DNA of 64,000 nucleotides from Promerops cafer (Eukaryota; Chordata; Aves; Passeriformes; Nectariniidae): the NCBI GenBank assembly GCA_013398275.1, contig VZSE01006608.1:2478441-2542440 (forward strand), written 5' to 3'. The notes beneath the pieces were generated by a model. The model was not told the origin of the DNA and made no database searches. It saw only the letters and a list, made by a program, of their open reading frames with translations. Of the stretch, positions 35,735 through 50,146 are shown piece after piece. Position 1 is the stretch's first letter. Every line of letters starts with the position of its first letter. Position numbers and translations under genes: made by a program.

Positions 35735-38700
35735 ATTAAGCTAACTTTTGCTCACATTGCTCTGAGCAATATAAAAAAGCCTATTTTGCACAGCTAAAGA
35801 AATTATGTCATTAATAAATGCTGACATTTTCAAATGAAAACCCTCAGGTTACAATTTTCTAGTTAATAACAAGTATCATTCTGAACAAGTTAGATGAGAT
35901 TTCAATATTCCATGTCATGACATATACAGGTTTCCTTTTAAGCGTGCAGCCAATTTCATTTATCATAAGATTAATAAAGCTAATAAATGAGATGTGTTAG
36001 TCAGGCTTTTCCTGCCTCAGCTGCAATTTATATTGGAGGCTCAGCTCTCACAGTGAAGAAGGGGGCTGACTTGAACAGATGTCTACAAGGAACAGAAAGG
36101 GATATATATATAGATATCTGCTATGTACAAACAGAAGAAATATGGATGTACACAGTGATATTTATATGTGAGAGCAGAAAAACTTAGACTCTGGTCTAAA
36201 ACTCATTGAACTCAGTGAAAAAGTCTCCCTCAGGCATCTCTGACTTATTAATCAAGACCTTAGAGAAATTTTAACAGTATAAATCCTGGATATCTAAATA
36301 GTTGCCTGAACATATTCTACATGCAAAAATGGAAGCCATTGACTAACTCAAGGCCTGATCACACACAGAGGAAAAAGAAAAATGGAAATCCATCTTAAAA
36401 CAATGATGGTGGATAGAATTCTAGTTACTAAGCTTTGATCATAGGCTTTTCAGAAGTACTTCCAATTTCCTGCAGTTAAAAGTGTGAATTAGCCAGCTTC
36501 ACTGCTAACATTTTCAGATTTAAACATCATCTTCAGCTTTTCATTCAGTTTGAGATATTGGTTTGTGTTGCTTTTGGTTTTCCACTGTAAGAACCAATGC
36601 TTTCCTCTTAAGAGTACTGGAGAAATAGTTCTATTTTCAGTTCTGATTTGCAGAAAGATGCCTTCAAAAGGATGGAAGAGAAGATTGGCAGAAGTGTCAT
36701 GGTGCTGTTTAGCACACTGAGTTTCAGCTTCTTAATTTGCTTTAATTTTAAAGAACTTTATATGATGTTGTTAACCAGCTTCTGTACATAATGCAGTTGT
36801 ACTTCAATTTGATTTACTGTGATTTTTTAAATATTGCTTTTGGTATAAGCTCTTTGATATAAGCTCTTAAATGAGAGCTTTCCATCTTTCTTGTAAGGAA
36901 GTTTTAGGGTTTACAGGTCTTCTGCCATATTGCAAGATCACAAATGATTTTTTTTCAAGAAAACCACCCTTAAATAGAATTAATACTTATTGGAAGAAAA
37001 TAAAACTTGTCATTGCTACTTCCTTATATGTATACTTTTTACTTTTGGCCTTATAAGAAGATGCCAAACATTTTTCCAGAGTGCTCTGACATTACAGTCT
37101 GATGCAGTGATATGAGTCACTTCTCACTAATTGCAATCTCTTAAAGCTTTCTGGAAAAACAGTGTCTTGATGAAAGAACTTATCTGATGTACCCTAGAGG
37201 ATCATCCAGCCATTGTACCAAAGATTTTCAGTATCTGCATGGTACTACTTGAAAGGACGACACTCCAGCCTTTAGATATCACTTGCCTTAAACACATATT
37301 TTTAATCTGATTTTGTAGCTTGTCTCTCTGCCTTTGTCCTCTATGATCGAAACTTCCATTCTTCCACCTGAAAGTTATTTTGTTTGAATAACCACAAAAC
37401 AAACAACCCTTTCAATTGCATTCTCTGTGTTTTCTATGACAAAAGTTCTAATTAATTGCATTGATTTATTTTCCTCTTTTTTACGGTTGGCCAGGGGCAC
37501 AATGGCTTGGCAATTTTTACATATCTGCACCCTCTCCATTCATAACACTGAGGGCTATGGGCTGATCCTGCATTACTCTGGGCAGGTAAGATCTTAGTGT
37601 AGTGTCTCATTTACCCTGTAGAGAAAATTAAGGTCAGTCTCTACAAAGTCAGGTGATTATTATCATTGTATAAAGTGATCTCAACTAAATTTAAGGGAAC
37701 ACATTTATGGTAAAATGTTTTTTTTTCCCCAATGAATTGCTGGTTTCCTGACACTATAAATATATCTATTTGTTCCCTTTCAAATACAGATGTTCTGCTT
37801 TAAGTCTAAATTATCTGCTGCTTTCTAGAAACTTACATTACTAGGACATGCAATCCAAAAGGACTGGGGAGGTTAATAAAGCTATCCCCTTCTTCCTCAG
37901 TGGAGGGTGTGTAATGACAGCATATCTACCCAGTGATCTACTCACCCATGATAAGAAAAGGAAAAGAACAATCTCTAACTGCATGTGTTAGATCTTGAGT
38001 CATGCAACTGCTGAGAAACGCCCAGCTGTAACCTGGGTGGAGTGCGTGTCTCCTCTTCCCATGTGAAAATTAAAGCTTCTGGAGGAACGCAGGCAGAAAA
38101 AAATGTAGGGCTGGAATTCAGGGGAATGATTCTGCTGTACATTCATTTCATCTGACAGAAAACAAATTAGGAAGTTTTACGTATTTCCACGTCCTCTTCC
38201 CACAAACTTTGTTTCTCTCTAACATCAGAACACACACTGTTAATCAAGTCTGTATCTGCTGTAGCATTTCTCTCACCACATTTCTTCCTTATGAATATGT
38301 GATGGCCTCCACCCACCCAACTGGAGCACAATCCTCATGCTCCTGAACACAGACCAAAAACTTCACAGATAGCACTCAAGATTTTCTGGGATTTCTGTTA
38401 TTTTCTCTTTGCTTTCTAGAGGTATGCCGCTCTTATCGCCACTGTTCCTCTTATAGGCAATGCCAGGTGAGCTTTGGAGAGCTGCAGAATACTGCCATTC
38501 AGCTCTCTCAGCCTTTTTCAGGATAGTTGGAGAGGACAGGAACAAATCTAGAGACAGAGCAAACAAAGGCTACTTTGTACAAGCAGAATAGATGTTTTCT
38601 ACATGACTTTAATAAATATTTTTGTTATGTATTTAACAACAGCAAAATAAGTGTGAAACCACCACTATATTCCGGGTGTGACCATGTTACTCGTAGGTAA

Positions 38701-39889
38701 TGAAATTATACCTTCTGACAACAAAATGCACCATCCAATATTACTCCTTAATACATGCAGAGTGTTCAGTGCTAAGTGATGATTTAAAAATTGACTTAGG
38801 GATAAATTTTTAAAAATAACTGCCAATGAAAGTTTTGAAATTATAATAATAATAATGATACCAAAAATCAAAAGGAGCAACTGCAAATAAAGTCAGAAAA
38901 AACAATATCCATGGAATCCATGGATTCTGCAGTATCCATGGAATCTCAAGACTCCCATGTTCCTCAGCTAATAACTGTTTAATAACTATGTGCATGATTT
39001 TACAAATGCTGTTTGCCAAATTTAGATATATTTTCATGTGCCTAGCCAAAAATGAAGCTCTGACCTCACCAAGGACTCTGGTAAGTTTTAGCCAGCTTGT
39101 CAGTGAGATAATTTGGTTTTTTTTAAATAACATGAGCAGAACAACGCACTATTCCCTAAATGCATTCTTAAATATGGCTGAGCTGTCTCATCTGGAATTT
39201 TTCAAAGCAATTACCCCTTAAAGCATTGAAACATATTTGCTGTGCAAAACATGGTGGTAATTTAAAATGCTACCATCCTTCTGCTATAATTATTTTATCT
39301 CCAGCAGTGTTGGAGGAACAAAACGTGGGATTTCTTGGTTGCTTTGGAGCAAAATCTGGAATTTTAATACAAATTGCTATAAACACAAGACTAAGCTGAA
39401 CTACCTGGTGACTTCTCTAAACTGAAGTAACAGAAAGAGGCAATGGTGACATCTTCACCTTTTTTCACTACACTTTACTGTCAGTGCTTTAGGTACAGAA
39501 GAAAAAAATCTGCTAAAAGCATTTTGTTTTTTTTTTTGGCAAAGCTATAGGTACTGAAAACAGGATTTTAAATCAAGAGAGTTCTATTTGCATATGGCTT
39601 ACAGTACTCAAAATCTCTCTTTAACTTGGTGACATCAATGCTTCCAAGGCCGCGCTGACTTTTCTGACTCTTGCTTTTTTAACTTCAGATGGAAACGTCT
39701 CGATTATTTTTTTCCTCCCCAACTTTTTATGGAATTTAACGTGTTATAAAATCATTCCTACTCCGTGAATAAAATCTAAGTACCCTTCAAGGCAGCCTTT
39801 TCCAAAAGGTCCGAAGTGACAAAAAAATGCCATGAAAGCAGTTCGCTGCCTTGCACGTTATAAAGATGTAGAGTCACTAGAGAGAACGG
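35735..39889. other. Intergenic sequence upstream of APBB1IP
   Basis: AT-rich DNA with no supported exon. A cluster of CCATGG-containing short repeats, including a 14-bp palindrome at 38914-38927, and an ATA-rich run at about 38840 are the only patterns seen. Confidence 0.6.
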
Positions 39890-40720
39890 GGAAAGAAACA
39901 CAATTCTGTCTGAAAACCTGAGAGCGCCTGACAGCGCTGTCCAGCCGAGAGGGCACGGCTGGGGCGGCCCAGGAGCGGCCGGGGGAGGGGAGCGCAGGGG
40001 CTGCGCTGGGTTGGGTTGCTCGGTCCGACCGGGGTTTGCCCGGGGGAAGCGGGCAGGACAGCGGCCGCAGCCTCTGTCCGACCCGGGGGCGGAGAGCGGC
40101 GCTGCGAGCACGGCGGGGCGGCCCCACTTCCCTCAGGCAGCGCCGGGCCCCGCCGAGCCGAGCCGAGCCGGGTCCCGCAGAGCCGCCCCGCGCCTCCTCG
40201 CAGCCTCCGGAACCGCCGCCCGCCCACCAAGGTAAAGCGGGCAGGGAGGGATTAGCCGGACCCCCGAGGGCTCCTGGCGCCAGCCCGGCACCCGACGGGG
40301 CGGGAGGGCTGCGGGTCCCGCTCGCCGCCGTGAGGAGCCCGGCCGGCGAACGGCGCAGCTGGGGTGGGAGATGCGGCAAACCCCGCTCTGGGCAGCGGGG
40401 TGGGAGCCCGCAGAGGGGACGCAGCCCCTCACACCGGGCTCCCCTCGGGACAGGGACCTTCCGGCGGCACGCGGGGCCTCGGTGGGCTGATGCGGGACCG
40501 TGGGGTTTCACGCTGCGGTGCTGGGTCCCGGTGCCGGTTGTTCTCCTCGGCGGGGTTAAGCTGGGTCAGACCTTCCCTGCGCCCAGTCCGTGCGGGAAGT
40601 GAGTTGGGGGTTGATCATTGCAAGGCAGGGGTGCCAAAGCTTCCCTGAGGCCGGTGGGGATCCCGAGGGACGCGCAGTGCCCCGTTTCAGGGTCAGCATT
40701 AGGAAAGGAAAGAAAAAAGG
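39890..40720. promoter_or_regulatory. APBB1IP: CpG island, probable APBB1IP promoter
   Basis: About 800 bp of dense CpG DNA, including several GGGCGG-type motifs, in otherwise AT-rich surroundings. It contains a consensus plus-strand donor (CCAAG|GTAAAG) at 40231/40232. It is the nearest island upstream of the first APBB1IP coding exon on that strand. Long overlapping open frames here reflect base composition. Confidence 0.7.
40085..40231 (+). other. APBB1IP: Probable untranslated first exon of APBB1IP (right edge at donor; left edge approximate)
   Basis: The donor CCAAG|GTAAAG after 40231 lies in the CpG island. The first coding exon begins with ATG directly after its acceptor, so the 5' UTR must come from at least one upstream exon. 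This is the best candidate in the window. The transcription start cannot be placed from sequence alone. Confidence 0.5.
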
Positions 40721-43700
40721 GCGGGAGAAAACTGCGGACCAAGCGGACAGAGAATACACCATGTGAATACGCTAATCAGTCTTAAACTAAGCACGTAGAA
40801 GGTGGTGCGGTTGTGGCCAAACAGCCAGTACACACTTCTAAGGAACAGTTTACATCTCTCTGCCGATGGTGTCTTTGGCCACCTGGTGTAGAGAAAAACT
40901 CCTAAGTGTCGCCTGATTCCGAGAGCCTCCATCGCGCATGATACTCTCAGCAGAATACCACGGAGAAGTAACTGAAATGCCATCTCCACAAGCTTGGGGT
41001 GCTCCTCGTAAAAAGAGAAATTAGTAAATCCATTCTTACCGCACCGGGAAGAGGTATCCGGTAGTGTCTTTTAGGCAGCATATGATCCAGCCTGTCTTAA
41101 CTGTCATTAAAAATTTGTTGCAGGAATACAGCCTAGAAACAAAATAAGCAGGGTTCCACCAAACTAGCAGCTTAACTTCTTGAAATCACTTCCTGCCCGA
41201 GATGACTGATTCTGTGAATAATTTGGCTCCAAGTTGTCTCTCCTTCTCAGAACTTCGGTTCACAGAACTTTGGCAGTCACTTTTTCTCTTTGGTTCTAGT
41301 TCCTCTTTATGAATTACATGACATGTGTGTTTTGTCATCACTTCCAAACCTGCATCCACCTTATTTCACACACGAAATTTGTTGGTTTTACCGTTAATCA
41401 ATTACCCTGCTGCTGCACAACAGTGACGTAAATGTAGTCAGGCTTGATGTAGTCCATCTGTGTCATTAGAGACAAATAAGTGAGCCCCGGTGCTCCAGGG
41501 AGCTATACTAGTGACGTGCTCCACCTGTGCAGTCTCCTAATCATTTGTCTTCACTAAATCTACAGTATTTTTTTTTCTGGTAACTTTGTAAAGAATACGA
41601 ATTTTGGTTAAAACCTGGTGCTAAAACAGAATGTTTAACTTTTTGCTGAACCTCTTTGGTTCTGTTCTCACCTGTGAGCTTTCTAAGGAGACTATTACAT
41701 TTAATTGTACTTAATGCTTTGTGCAAGCATTGCTTGACAATGGAGATAATTTGGTTTGAAATACGTTTCAATTTTGTTGAAATACAAATGTCTTTGGGAG
41801 GTTGAATCAATGGAGTATTACAAATAACTGAGTGGTCCTTGTTTTATTCTCAGAAAATTCTGATCCATCTGGGAATGCACATAACTGGAAAAATGTACTA
41901 TCTCTGAAAGGAACATTTAATCATTCCCTCTGTCTTCTTTTTCTTTTTAAAATATTTCCTGTGGGTATTACAGACTATTCTGTTGTTTGGAGGCAAAATG
42001 ACTGATGGTGCAATGTGATTATTGAGTAAATTGTGTTTTAATTGTTCATGCTGGAATTTGTGATTATCGGTGTGTTGTATCTTCAAGCAGGCTATGATGC
42101 TTCTGAAGTGGTGGTTTATTTTGTTATCAAGTGTATTTATTACAAGAAAGTGATTTTTTACACATCAAAAGTCACTATACTTGGGCAGTGTCTAGTAGAT
42201 CACACACCATAACTCATGTACCTGTAAATCAGGTGCAACCTTGATCTTTTTTGTAATTTATAAAGAGACTAACACCTTTGGTAGGGTAACAATTTCCACA
42301 GAAGAGGCAGCAGTATGAGCAGATGGGCCTGTTGGATGTTGTAACAATTTAACTCAGTACTGAGCCCCAAGATTTCTTACAGGTAAAAAGATTTACCCAA
42401 CCCACTAAGATTTTGCTTTTGCTGTGTTTCATCTTTCCTGTTAGAAGAAATGTCTTAAAGCAATAAGAGGAAGAAGAGGCAGAAAGCTTTCCTTATCTTT
42501 CTCTGCCCTAAGTGACGAAGGGAATGTTAGGACTTGGGCAACCTGTGGATGGAGGGATCAGCTATTGCATCTCTTTGGCCCTGCAAAATGTGTGAGAAAA
42601 CCAGCAGTCTGCAGTACTGCTGCAGATGAGAGAAGGGGTTGTCCTTGTTCAAGAGAGGACCTGTCTTTCTCGCAGATTCATGAACACCTGACCATTGATA
42701 AGATGATCGGGGAACATGGATTTTATTAAGAGCATGCTTCTGTTTCAGAGGTTGCTTTACAGGAATGTAGTTGAATTTTGTTTTCCTGTATATCATTAAG
42801 ATATAACGGCCCTTATCCTTCCCTGATCTCTTTGCAAACTACGTGGGTTTTTCTTTCTCACAGGCTATTTTTTCCGTCCTTGGTTGCAGTATATCTTAAT
42901 TGTTTTGTTGTAGGTTGGTCTGACCTGTTCTGATGATGACTTCCCGTGGTCAGGTGCTGATCTGGGTTTAAAGTGAAAGCAAGACCTCTTATTTGCCTGC
43001 AGCAATATGGAAGCTTTAACCTTCCTTTGGAAGGTCTCTAGTGACAATGGTAATGTGCATCCATGCAGACCTTTGAAAGCACTTCTTGGGCTTTAGGGGC
43101 AGGACTCTCCTCATCCAGCTACAGACATGAGCATTTGAGTCACCTGAGGTTCTGAGTCACTTTTACAGTCTCTTACACAGAGAGATAGATACTGCTAAAC
43201 CTTGCTTTGGTGGCCCAGTTTTAGACAGCAGCCATGAATCATGCTCTATAAAATTGCCTTCCTTTTCCTTCATTGTCCAAAAAGACCTTGGGACATCCTC
43301 ATCAGATGCCGATATCACAGAAATGCTACCATATGTCTTTCCATGATTAGGAGTGATCCATGGCTCTTGGAAAAACAGGCATTTGGGGCGTTTCCTTATT
43401 GTTCAGCCTACTAATCCATAGCTACCCTAGATGTTACCAGTAGAGCTACCAGTGTAGAAGATCTATGTTGTTCTGTGAAAGAAGAAACTGGGTGCTATTG
43501 TCTTCTCAAGTTTCTGTAGGAGACTTTTGAACAACTAAAGCAGCATATATGATGTCATGTTCCTCACACCCCTCAGTTTCAATTTATTGTATTGCTTCTG
43601 GGTTTTGAATGAAAAGGAAGCACAGATGACTTCAATCTGACTTAAAATTTTACTGTGGGAATTCACAAACTAGTTTGGTAATGATAGTTCAAAAGGCTTA

Positions 43701-46700
43701 GGCCTATCATTAGTTTTAAAGACTTTCTTCTGATAAAGTGACCTTTTAGATTTGTGGCTGGCTAATTGCTCTCGTATTTTTTTGCTGCCAGGAGCTACTC
43801 CAGCCTGCAGACAGCTCTGTTTCTTCTTGTTGAACATTGATTCAGCATGCTATGAATTTAGGCTCAAATAAATAAGGTCTACAGTCAGTAGAAGTATTAG
43901 GAGTATTTTGGGGAATAGATGCATTATAAATCCTAGAAGAAAAACAGCATTCGGTGTATATACAAAACAAATTTTTCTCTGCTGCTCTGTTTAGAAATGC
44001 AGACAAAATCACATCTGACAGAAGTTTTGCACTAGATACATTTCAGTGCATTTCTATTTTTACTTTCACTCTGTATTTGCATGTAATCTAAAGCAGTGGA
44101 TGTAAAAGTGGATGTGGCACGTGACATCAGTATTAAAGGATAAAACTCTCTGTATCTGTTATCAGTGATGAGCAGACCCTGCATGGTTGATGTCACTACC
44201 AACAGAAAGGCCTCAGTTGTCCTCAGACAATCCAACTGATAAAATAAACATTTTGGTGAAAATTTTGTCATTGTACTTACCATTGTTCCTGTCAGGGACA
44301 GTGGGGATGGAAGGGGAACAAATCTGCCTTCAGCAGCATTTCTGGTCCATCAAGCATAGAGGGAATCACTAGGAGCCAAAATCAATCATACAGGCACTCA
44401 CTGGATGCTTTTGTTGATTAAAAATTGCAAATTACCTTTGGAGAACCCTAGTTTCAGGCAAAATTATGTTTCTGCCTCAAAGGCACCTCACCAGGAAAGT
44501 TAGGAAGCTCCGCAGAATGGTCATTTAATCTGTTGGCATCAAGTCTGTGTTGGCAGAAATAAAAACATGTTCCTTGGTGGCCTTACTTGATCCATTTTGG
44601 TACTCTCACTGCATCTTCAGGTAACCCAGACTGCAGATGCATGATCACTTTACTTCTGCATCAGAGCAAGATTTTGATGTACTTTTGAAGATTTTTCTAT
44701 TATTTTCTAACAGTACTCACTTGCTATGGGGATTTCACTGAAGCACAGAAATAAGAAGGATTATCAGCCCAAAAAATATTTTTGAAAGGTGATGTGGTTT
44801 TTCTGTCTGATTGCAAATTTAAAAAAACCCCAACCAAACCTTCCCCCCCCCAGTCAAATATACATTACTGTTCTCTCTGCTTTTTGATGAAATAGTGTAT
44901 TTGAAATATCTGCTATACATGTGCCTTGGAGGACAAAAGTATCTGAGATAGCCTTGACCAAGCAAGAATACGTGCCAAAAACATGAACACAGATACATTT
45001 CCAAACACTTGTAGTTACAGCTTAGTTTTGTACTTTGGTGACCATATCCTCGTGACTGAGGGGAAGGTGACAGACCTAATGTTTGAGAGAACAAATACAA
45101 ATGAGCCAGTGGTTTTGGATGCCAGTTCTAGGAAGGAATTCATCATAAACTTAACTGCAGTTCTGTTCCATGGGGGCCATGTTCTTACATGAAATCCAGC
45201 AAAGCTTTTCATACCTGTCACTATATTGGCTTCTTCTGTCTCCTCTGTGTCATGGTAGAGTTGCTGTGACCAGATCAGCACTGTTCCATCCCTCCTCCAC
45301 TTCTAAGGGAAATAAGAGAGGGAGGCAGTGACATTTCCTTCTCATGGAAAACCTTAGAGAAATGGAAGAATGGAAATGTCACAAGGTTCTTCTCCTTTTG
45401 GTGCGTTTTCTTCTCATAACTGTTTCTTTGTGCCGTTCAGGGCTTTCTGGGTTGTGACAAAGCAACCACTGCCACACCAATACAATGTCCTGTCTGTGGT
45501 GGCCCCAGGCTTCCGATTTCCTTACAGATCTTCATCTGAAACCTACTGCTTAAAGCTGCATGTAATCACTGCATTGTATAGACTGAAAGAAGCAAATTTG
45601 CTAGGTGAAAAGTTAACAGTGGCCTTGGAATTGTACCTGATACTTCTGTCAGTAGTAAAACTGAGATTTGTAAAAAAATCTTCATTTAATTTTTCTACTA
45701 CTCACTGTGTTACTGAGCACAGTACTTTGGTGAAATATCTATAGATCCATATTAAAGCATGACTTGTTTTATTTGATTTTAATGTATGAACTGTGTATGA
45801 AGCAAACAGATGGATTCAATAAAATTTTTACAGATCTATCCATTTGCTTCACTCTTACTGTTAGAGCATTTTATGTTAGGGTCTTTTCCTTTTTCAGTGT
45901 TCCTTTTCCATACCATGTGTGCCATCCCTTAAGCATTTCTGGCAGTAATAAGAACATGATTATAAGAAAGAAGATGGTGATTTAGAGCTTTTGCCAACGA
46001 TAGGTCATAGGAATAAGTTATTTGTATGGGGAGACAGTTGTGTCATGGACCTTTGTAGCATATCTTGTACTTACCTAGTGGCTCACTGTGGGAGGAAGTG
46101 AGTGTTGGAAAAGCTGAGCCATTGACTATCCAACGTAGCAGTTCCTGCACTCAGATTTGCTACTGTAACTTTTCTTTCCATTTTTCCTCTTTGTAAGTTT
46201 ATGCTATTCTTTTCACTATTCCACACTTTTAACATCTCTTGATTCTATAGGGAATTGAGAAGGGGAAGGATTTTTCCCTCATTTTACACCCCTGTATGCC
46301 TTCCTGTCTCATCTGTGGGCTTCCTTGTCTACTGTTTTCTGCTAGTTAGACAGTCTATTAATGTGGGATCAGCCTACTTCATGGACTGTGAAGCTAAAGA
46401 TCAAAATTGCATTATTTTATTTTGCTGGCAATTGTTTAAAGTACAAGACAGTCTCTTGTTGTCATCTAAGTTCTGGACATCAGTGTTGGGTAACAGGAAA
46501 AAGAAAACAGGAAGGAAAACATTGCACCAGCATCAACAAGCTACAGATTATGGGAAGGAATGTGGAAACTGTAAATTTCTGCTACTCAGAGTTACATTAC
46601 TCTTTTGCTATCTGCACTGCCATCATGGCAGGGAATGGGGCAAACCTAAAACTGAGGTTCTGATACTGAGTTCTGATAACTTGTATGTCTGCAGTTGTTT

Positions 46701-46745
46701 ATAACTGAGTAGAGCTGAGGTAGACATGTTATCAACTCAAAATGG

Positions 46746-46794
46746 ATGAGCCTGGGTAAGCTGGTTCATGAGCCTGGGTAAGCTGGTTCATGAG
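46746..46794. repeat. Perfect 22-bp tandem duplication plus partial third copy
   Basis: A 22-bp unit starting ATGAGCCTGGGTAAGC occurs twice in succession without mismatch, followed by the first five bases of a third copy. Confidence 0.95.
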
Positions 46795-49700
46795 CTCAGG
46801 AGACACACTTCCATCCAGGTTTCTGCCTTTTCCAGGAGAAGATATATTGCCAGAATGGAAATATTGTTCCTGTGTGCCATTAATCTGGCACAGAATAGGG
46901 AATTGTTTCTTTTACCAGGCTGTGTGAAGGCACAGGGCTGGAAATATGTCTCCTCCTACCATTTTATTCTGCATGGTTTGTGCTGCCTTTATGGCTCATG
47001 AGGAGAAAGTCCCCAGACAGGACCATTCTGCAGGAAATAATTCTGTGAAAAAGAAAGAAGAAGAAGATGACTAAAACTGTAGCTGTATTTCTATAATGTT
47101 CTTAGACCCAAAAGCCAGAAGGAAGCACATTGACTGATGTGAGGATACTGCATAAAAATGAACAGAAGTGGCATAGATTTCCATAGAAACAATCCCCTTT
47201 GGGAGCTGACAGGAAGATACAAAGTGCAGTTCTGGTACACAGAAATTGCTCCTAAGCTTTCTCCTCCTTGCAGTTAACTCACAGTTCAAGTAACCCCAGC
47301 TGCTCGAGTATATTTAGAATACATCTTCTGGAGCCCAGGATCCAGACTGTGTGTGTGTCTGAGAGTTAATGTGGAGAGCATCTTAGTGAGGAGTCTCACA
47401 CCCAGCCTGCATGCTGTATCCTTCTACACACCTTTATCTCAGCCGTAGGTTAAATCTTCTTCCTGACCTCTTGCAGAACAAGAGCCCTTTGCTAACCCCC
47501 TTCTCTGGCCTTGAGTAACTTCTTCCTGACATACTGTGAGTAAGCTTTTTGGTAGTCCCTTGCTCCTTTCAGCTTCACTTAAATGAGCCTCGGTGACCAT
47601 TCAGTAATCTTGCCATCCTGCCTCACCCTCAGAACAGGACCCACAGCTGCTTCTCTCAGACACCACTCTTGGCAAGGGAGTTAAAGAAAAAAGTATGTGT
47701 TTGGGGCAGTGCATGGGGGGAGCTTTTATCTAAGAATGTTTTTGGTTACCTCTGGGTGGGTGATTCTGGAATTAGTAGAATATGAGCTCCAGTACCCCAT
47801 GTTAACATTAGAATAGGATTCTTGATTGTATTTGTCTGCCACTTTAATTTTAATCCAAAGCCAGATGTCATTTATTTGTTAACTAATAAGGATACTTTGC
47901 AGTTGTACAGTCTTCCTGAAGCTACTAGTGTTTTAGTGTGTCACTTTCATTCCCTCATGAATGGAGTTATAGCATGTCACACTGTCCCTGAGATAAATAT
48001 GCAGTGTAATTTCAACTGCAGATAAGCATACAGTTATTGGCAAACCAAATTTCCCAGAAGAATAGTGAATATTAGTAAAAAACTGCTTTCAGAGTTATCA
48101 GTGTGTGCAAGCTTTTTATTGGAAAATACTGTGCTTATCAATGCTAGGTAAGTACAGTGCTGAAAGCAGTCTAATTGCTTTTGATCCATTCTTTTCAAAA
48201 TATGAGCTAGTGTTAAAGCAGAAGAAAGTTACAGAGCCATGTCATGTAGGTAAGAAAGAGGAAAGTCAACATGCTAATTACCAAGTCTGATTGTGGTTTT
48301 GAAACTTTGGGGTCAGCTACTATTTCTGTTGTACCACTCCAAAACTTCAATTTCCATTTTTAGTATCTACTAGAATTAGTAACTAATTGGATTATGTTCC
48401 TCTAGACTGAAGTCTGCAGAGACAGATGTTCTCTTGTACTTTACTTCACAAAAGTAGGCCTAAATGTCTGTTAAGGATTTTTTACTAGATGTGGTGAAAT
48501 AGCTGGTTAAGGGGCTTCCATCGTGCCTCACTTAGGTATATGAGAGATGTGTATTATGAGTTTTTTCTTGACATCTAACTGTAAAATCACTGTAAGGAAT
48601 CTAGTTAGATCTATTTCAGACCTACAGTTAATCTGGCCAGAAGGTTATCCCCAGCAGTGGCTACTTCAGAAAGAGGCAAGAAATCTCATGCTGGAAGGTA
48701 TGGTGTAACCTGTCTATCATGAAAGCTTTACTCTGGTTCCAAATCGGTGGAGTCTTTATTCTAGGTCTTAAAACATGAGGTTCATCTTCCTTGCCTGAAG
48801 CTCTCTGCAATACTAGCACTTCTAGCTACACCTGCATGTAGAGAAAACCAACTCCTCAGCTTGCTTACTCACCAGTTTAGATGATGAGTTTCACAGTTAC
48901 ACCATCCACGTTTCCTTGGAACAATATTTAGACTTCCATTTACTATCCCATTGATTTTGTGTTGTAAGTCAGGATGAAATGGTGCCTCAGTAACTTTTCC
49001 CTAGGTTTTGGTGCATTTTTAAAATCACTAGTTTCACATCTGTTTTCTGTGACAATCAGTTACCCTCTTTCCAGCTTTTCACTTTATGGTGGGACTCTGT
49101 CACTTTCATCATGCTTCCCTAGTTTTCTTCCTTCTGTCTTTGATGTGGGCTGGTCTACTTTGCGTAGTCTTTAATACACAAGGGTGAATCTCTGATTTGA
49201 GCAATTTACTCATTAGGCTACTGATATGTCTCTCTAAAATATTAAAGATTTCTTTATTCCACTCCAGAAAGCATTTAAGCATTAAGCAGTAGCAGGAAGT
49301 TGCAGTGCTGTTACTGGTCATCTGGGTAGTCAAAGAGTGTTCATTTTGGTGGTCCTGGTACTCTGACACTTACACACTGTAGTGCAGAGACTAGGACCTG
49401 AAAGTATGCTTTTGATGTTTCTGTGTGACTTGTCAAAATATACTTCATGTATTTTTATCTCTGCTGTGTACGTATGTAGCAGTTTAAGAATAGCAACAAT
49501 ACTTTGTAATGAATGTGTCTGTAACTGTTCTGATCACTGAGTGGGCTGGTTCCTAATACTGTTCATAGCATGAATCCACTGTAAATCTTTATCTTCTGAC
49601 ATCATGCTGTTCCTCATTCCTTTTTTGTTGAAGTCTGTTGCTTAAACTGCATCAACTCTACTGAGACTGGAGACATGATAATGTTGTTGCTGTTTCCTGT

Positions 49701-49926
49701 TCAGTGTTTCGCAAGGGCTTTGAGCTTTTCTAACTTCTCCAGTGCTTTTTACCGTGTGGCTTAGACCACTCTTCCTGTGAACAGGGACTAGCTTTGAGTA
49801 TTTCTCAGAACTGTTAGATACTAAAATACTAACAGTTCAAACTCTGCTTGGTATAGTACCATATCTGGGGTTTTTTTATGTACACTGTATGGTCACTTTT
49901 TCAGATTTCATTGTATTTTTAAATAA

Positions 49927-49974
49927 GTTTGTTTGTTTGTTTGTTTGTTTGTTTGTTTGTTTGTTTGTTTGTTT
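49927..49974. repeat. (GTTT)n microsatellite
   Basis: About 12 uninterrupted copies of GTTT in APBB1IP intron 1. Being pure, it is probably polymorphic in length. Confidence 0.95.
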
Positions 49975-50146
49975 TAAAGCAGGGTGAATGTTTTTTAAGC
50001 AGTGTGAATTTTGTACCACTGTTTTACACTTCCTTTGTTGGCTTCCTGCGGAGTGCTAAAGAGTCTATCAAACAATTCAATTTCCTATCTAAATTGAGAA
50101 GGTAAAAAAATTAATAGATCCAGTGGTTCTGTAGGACTTCGAGTAA

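Noticed and set aside
39858..40602. Open frames up to 217 codons on both strands in the APBB1IP CpG island
   Set aside because: Same composition effect. No homology, and APBB1IP starts in a downstream exon.
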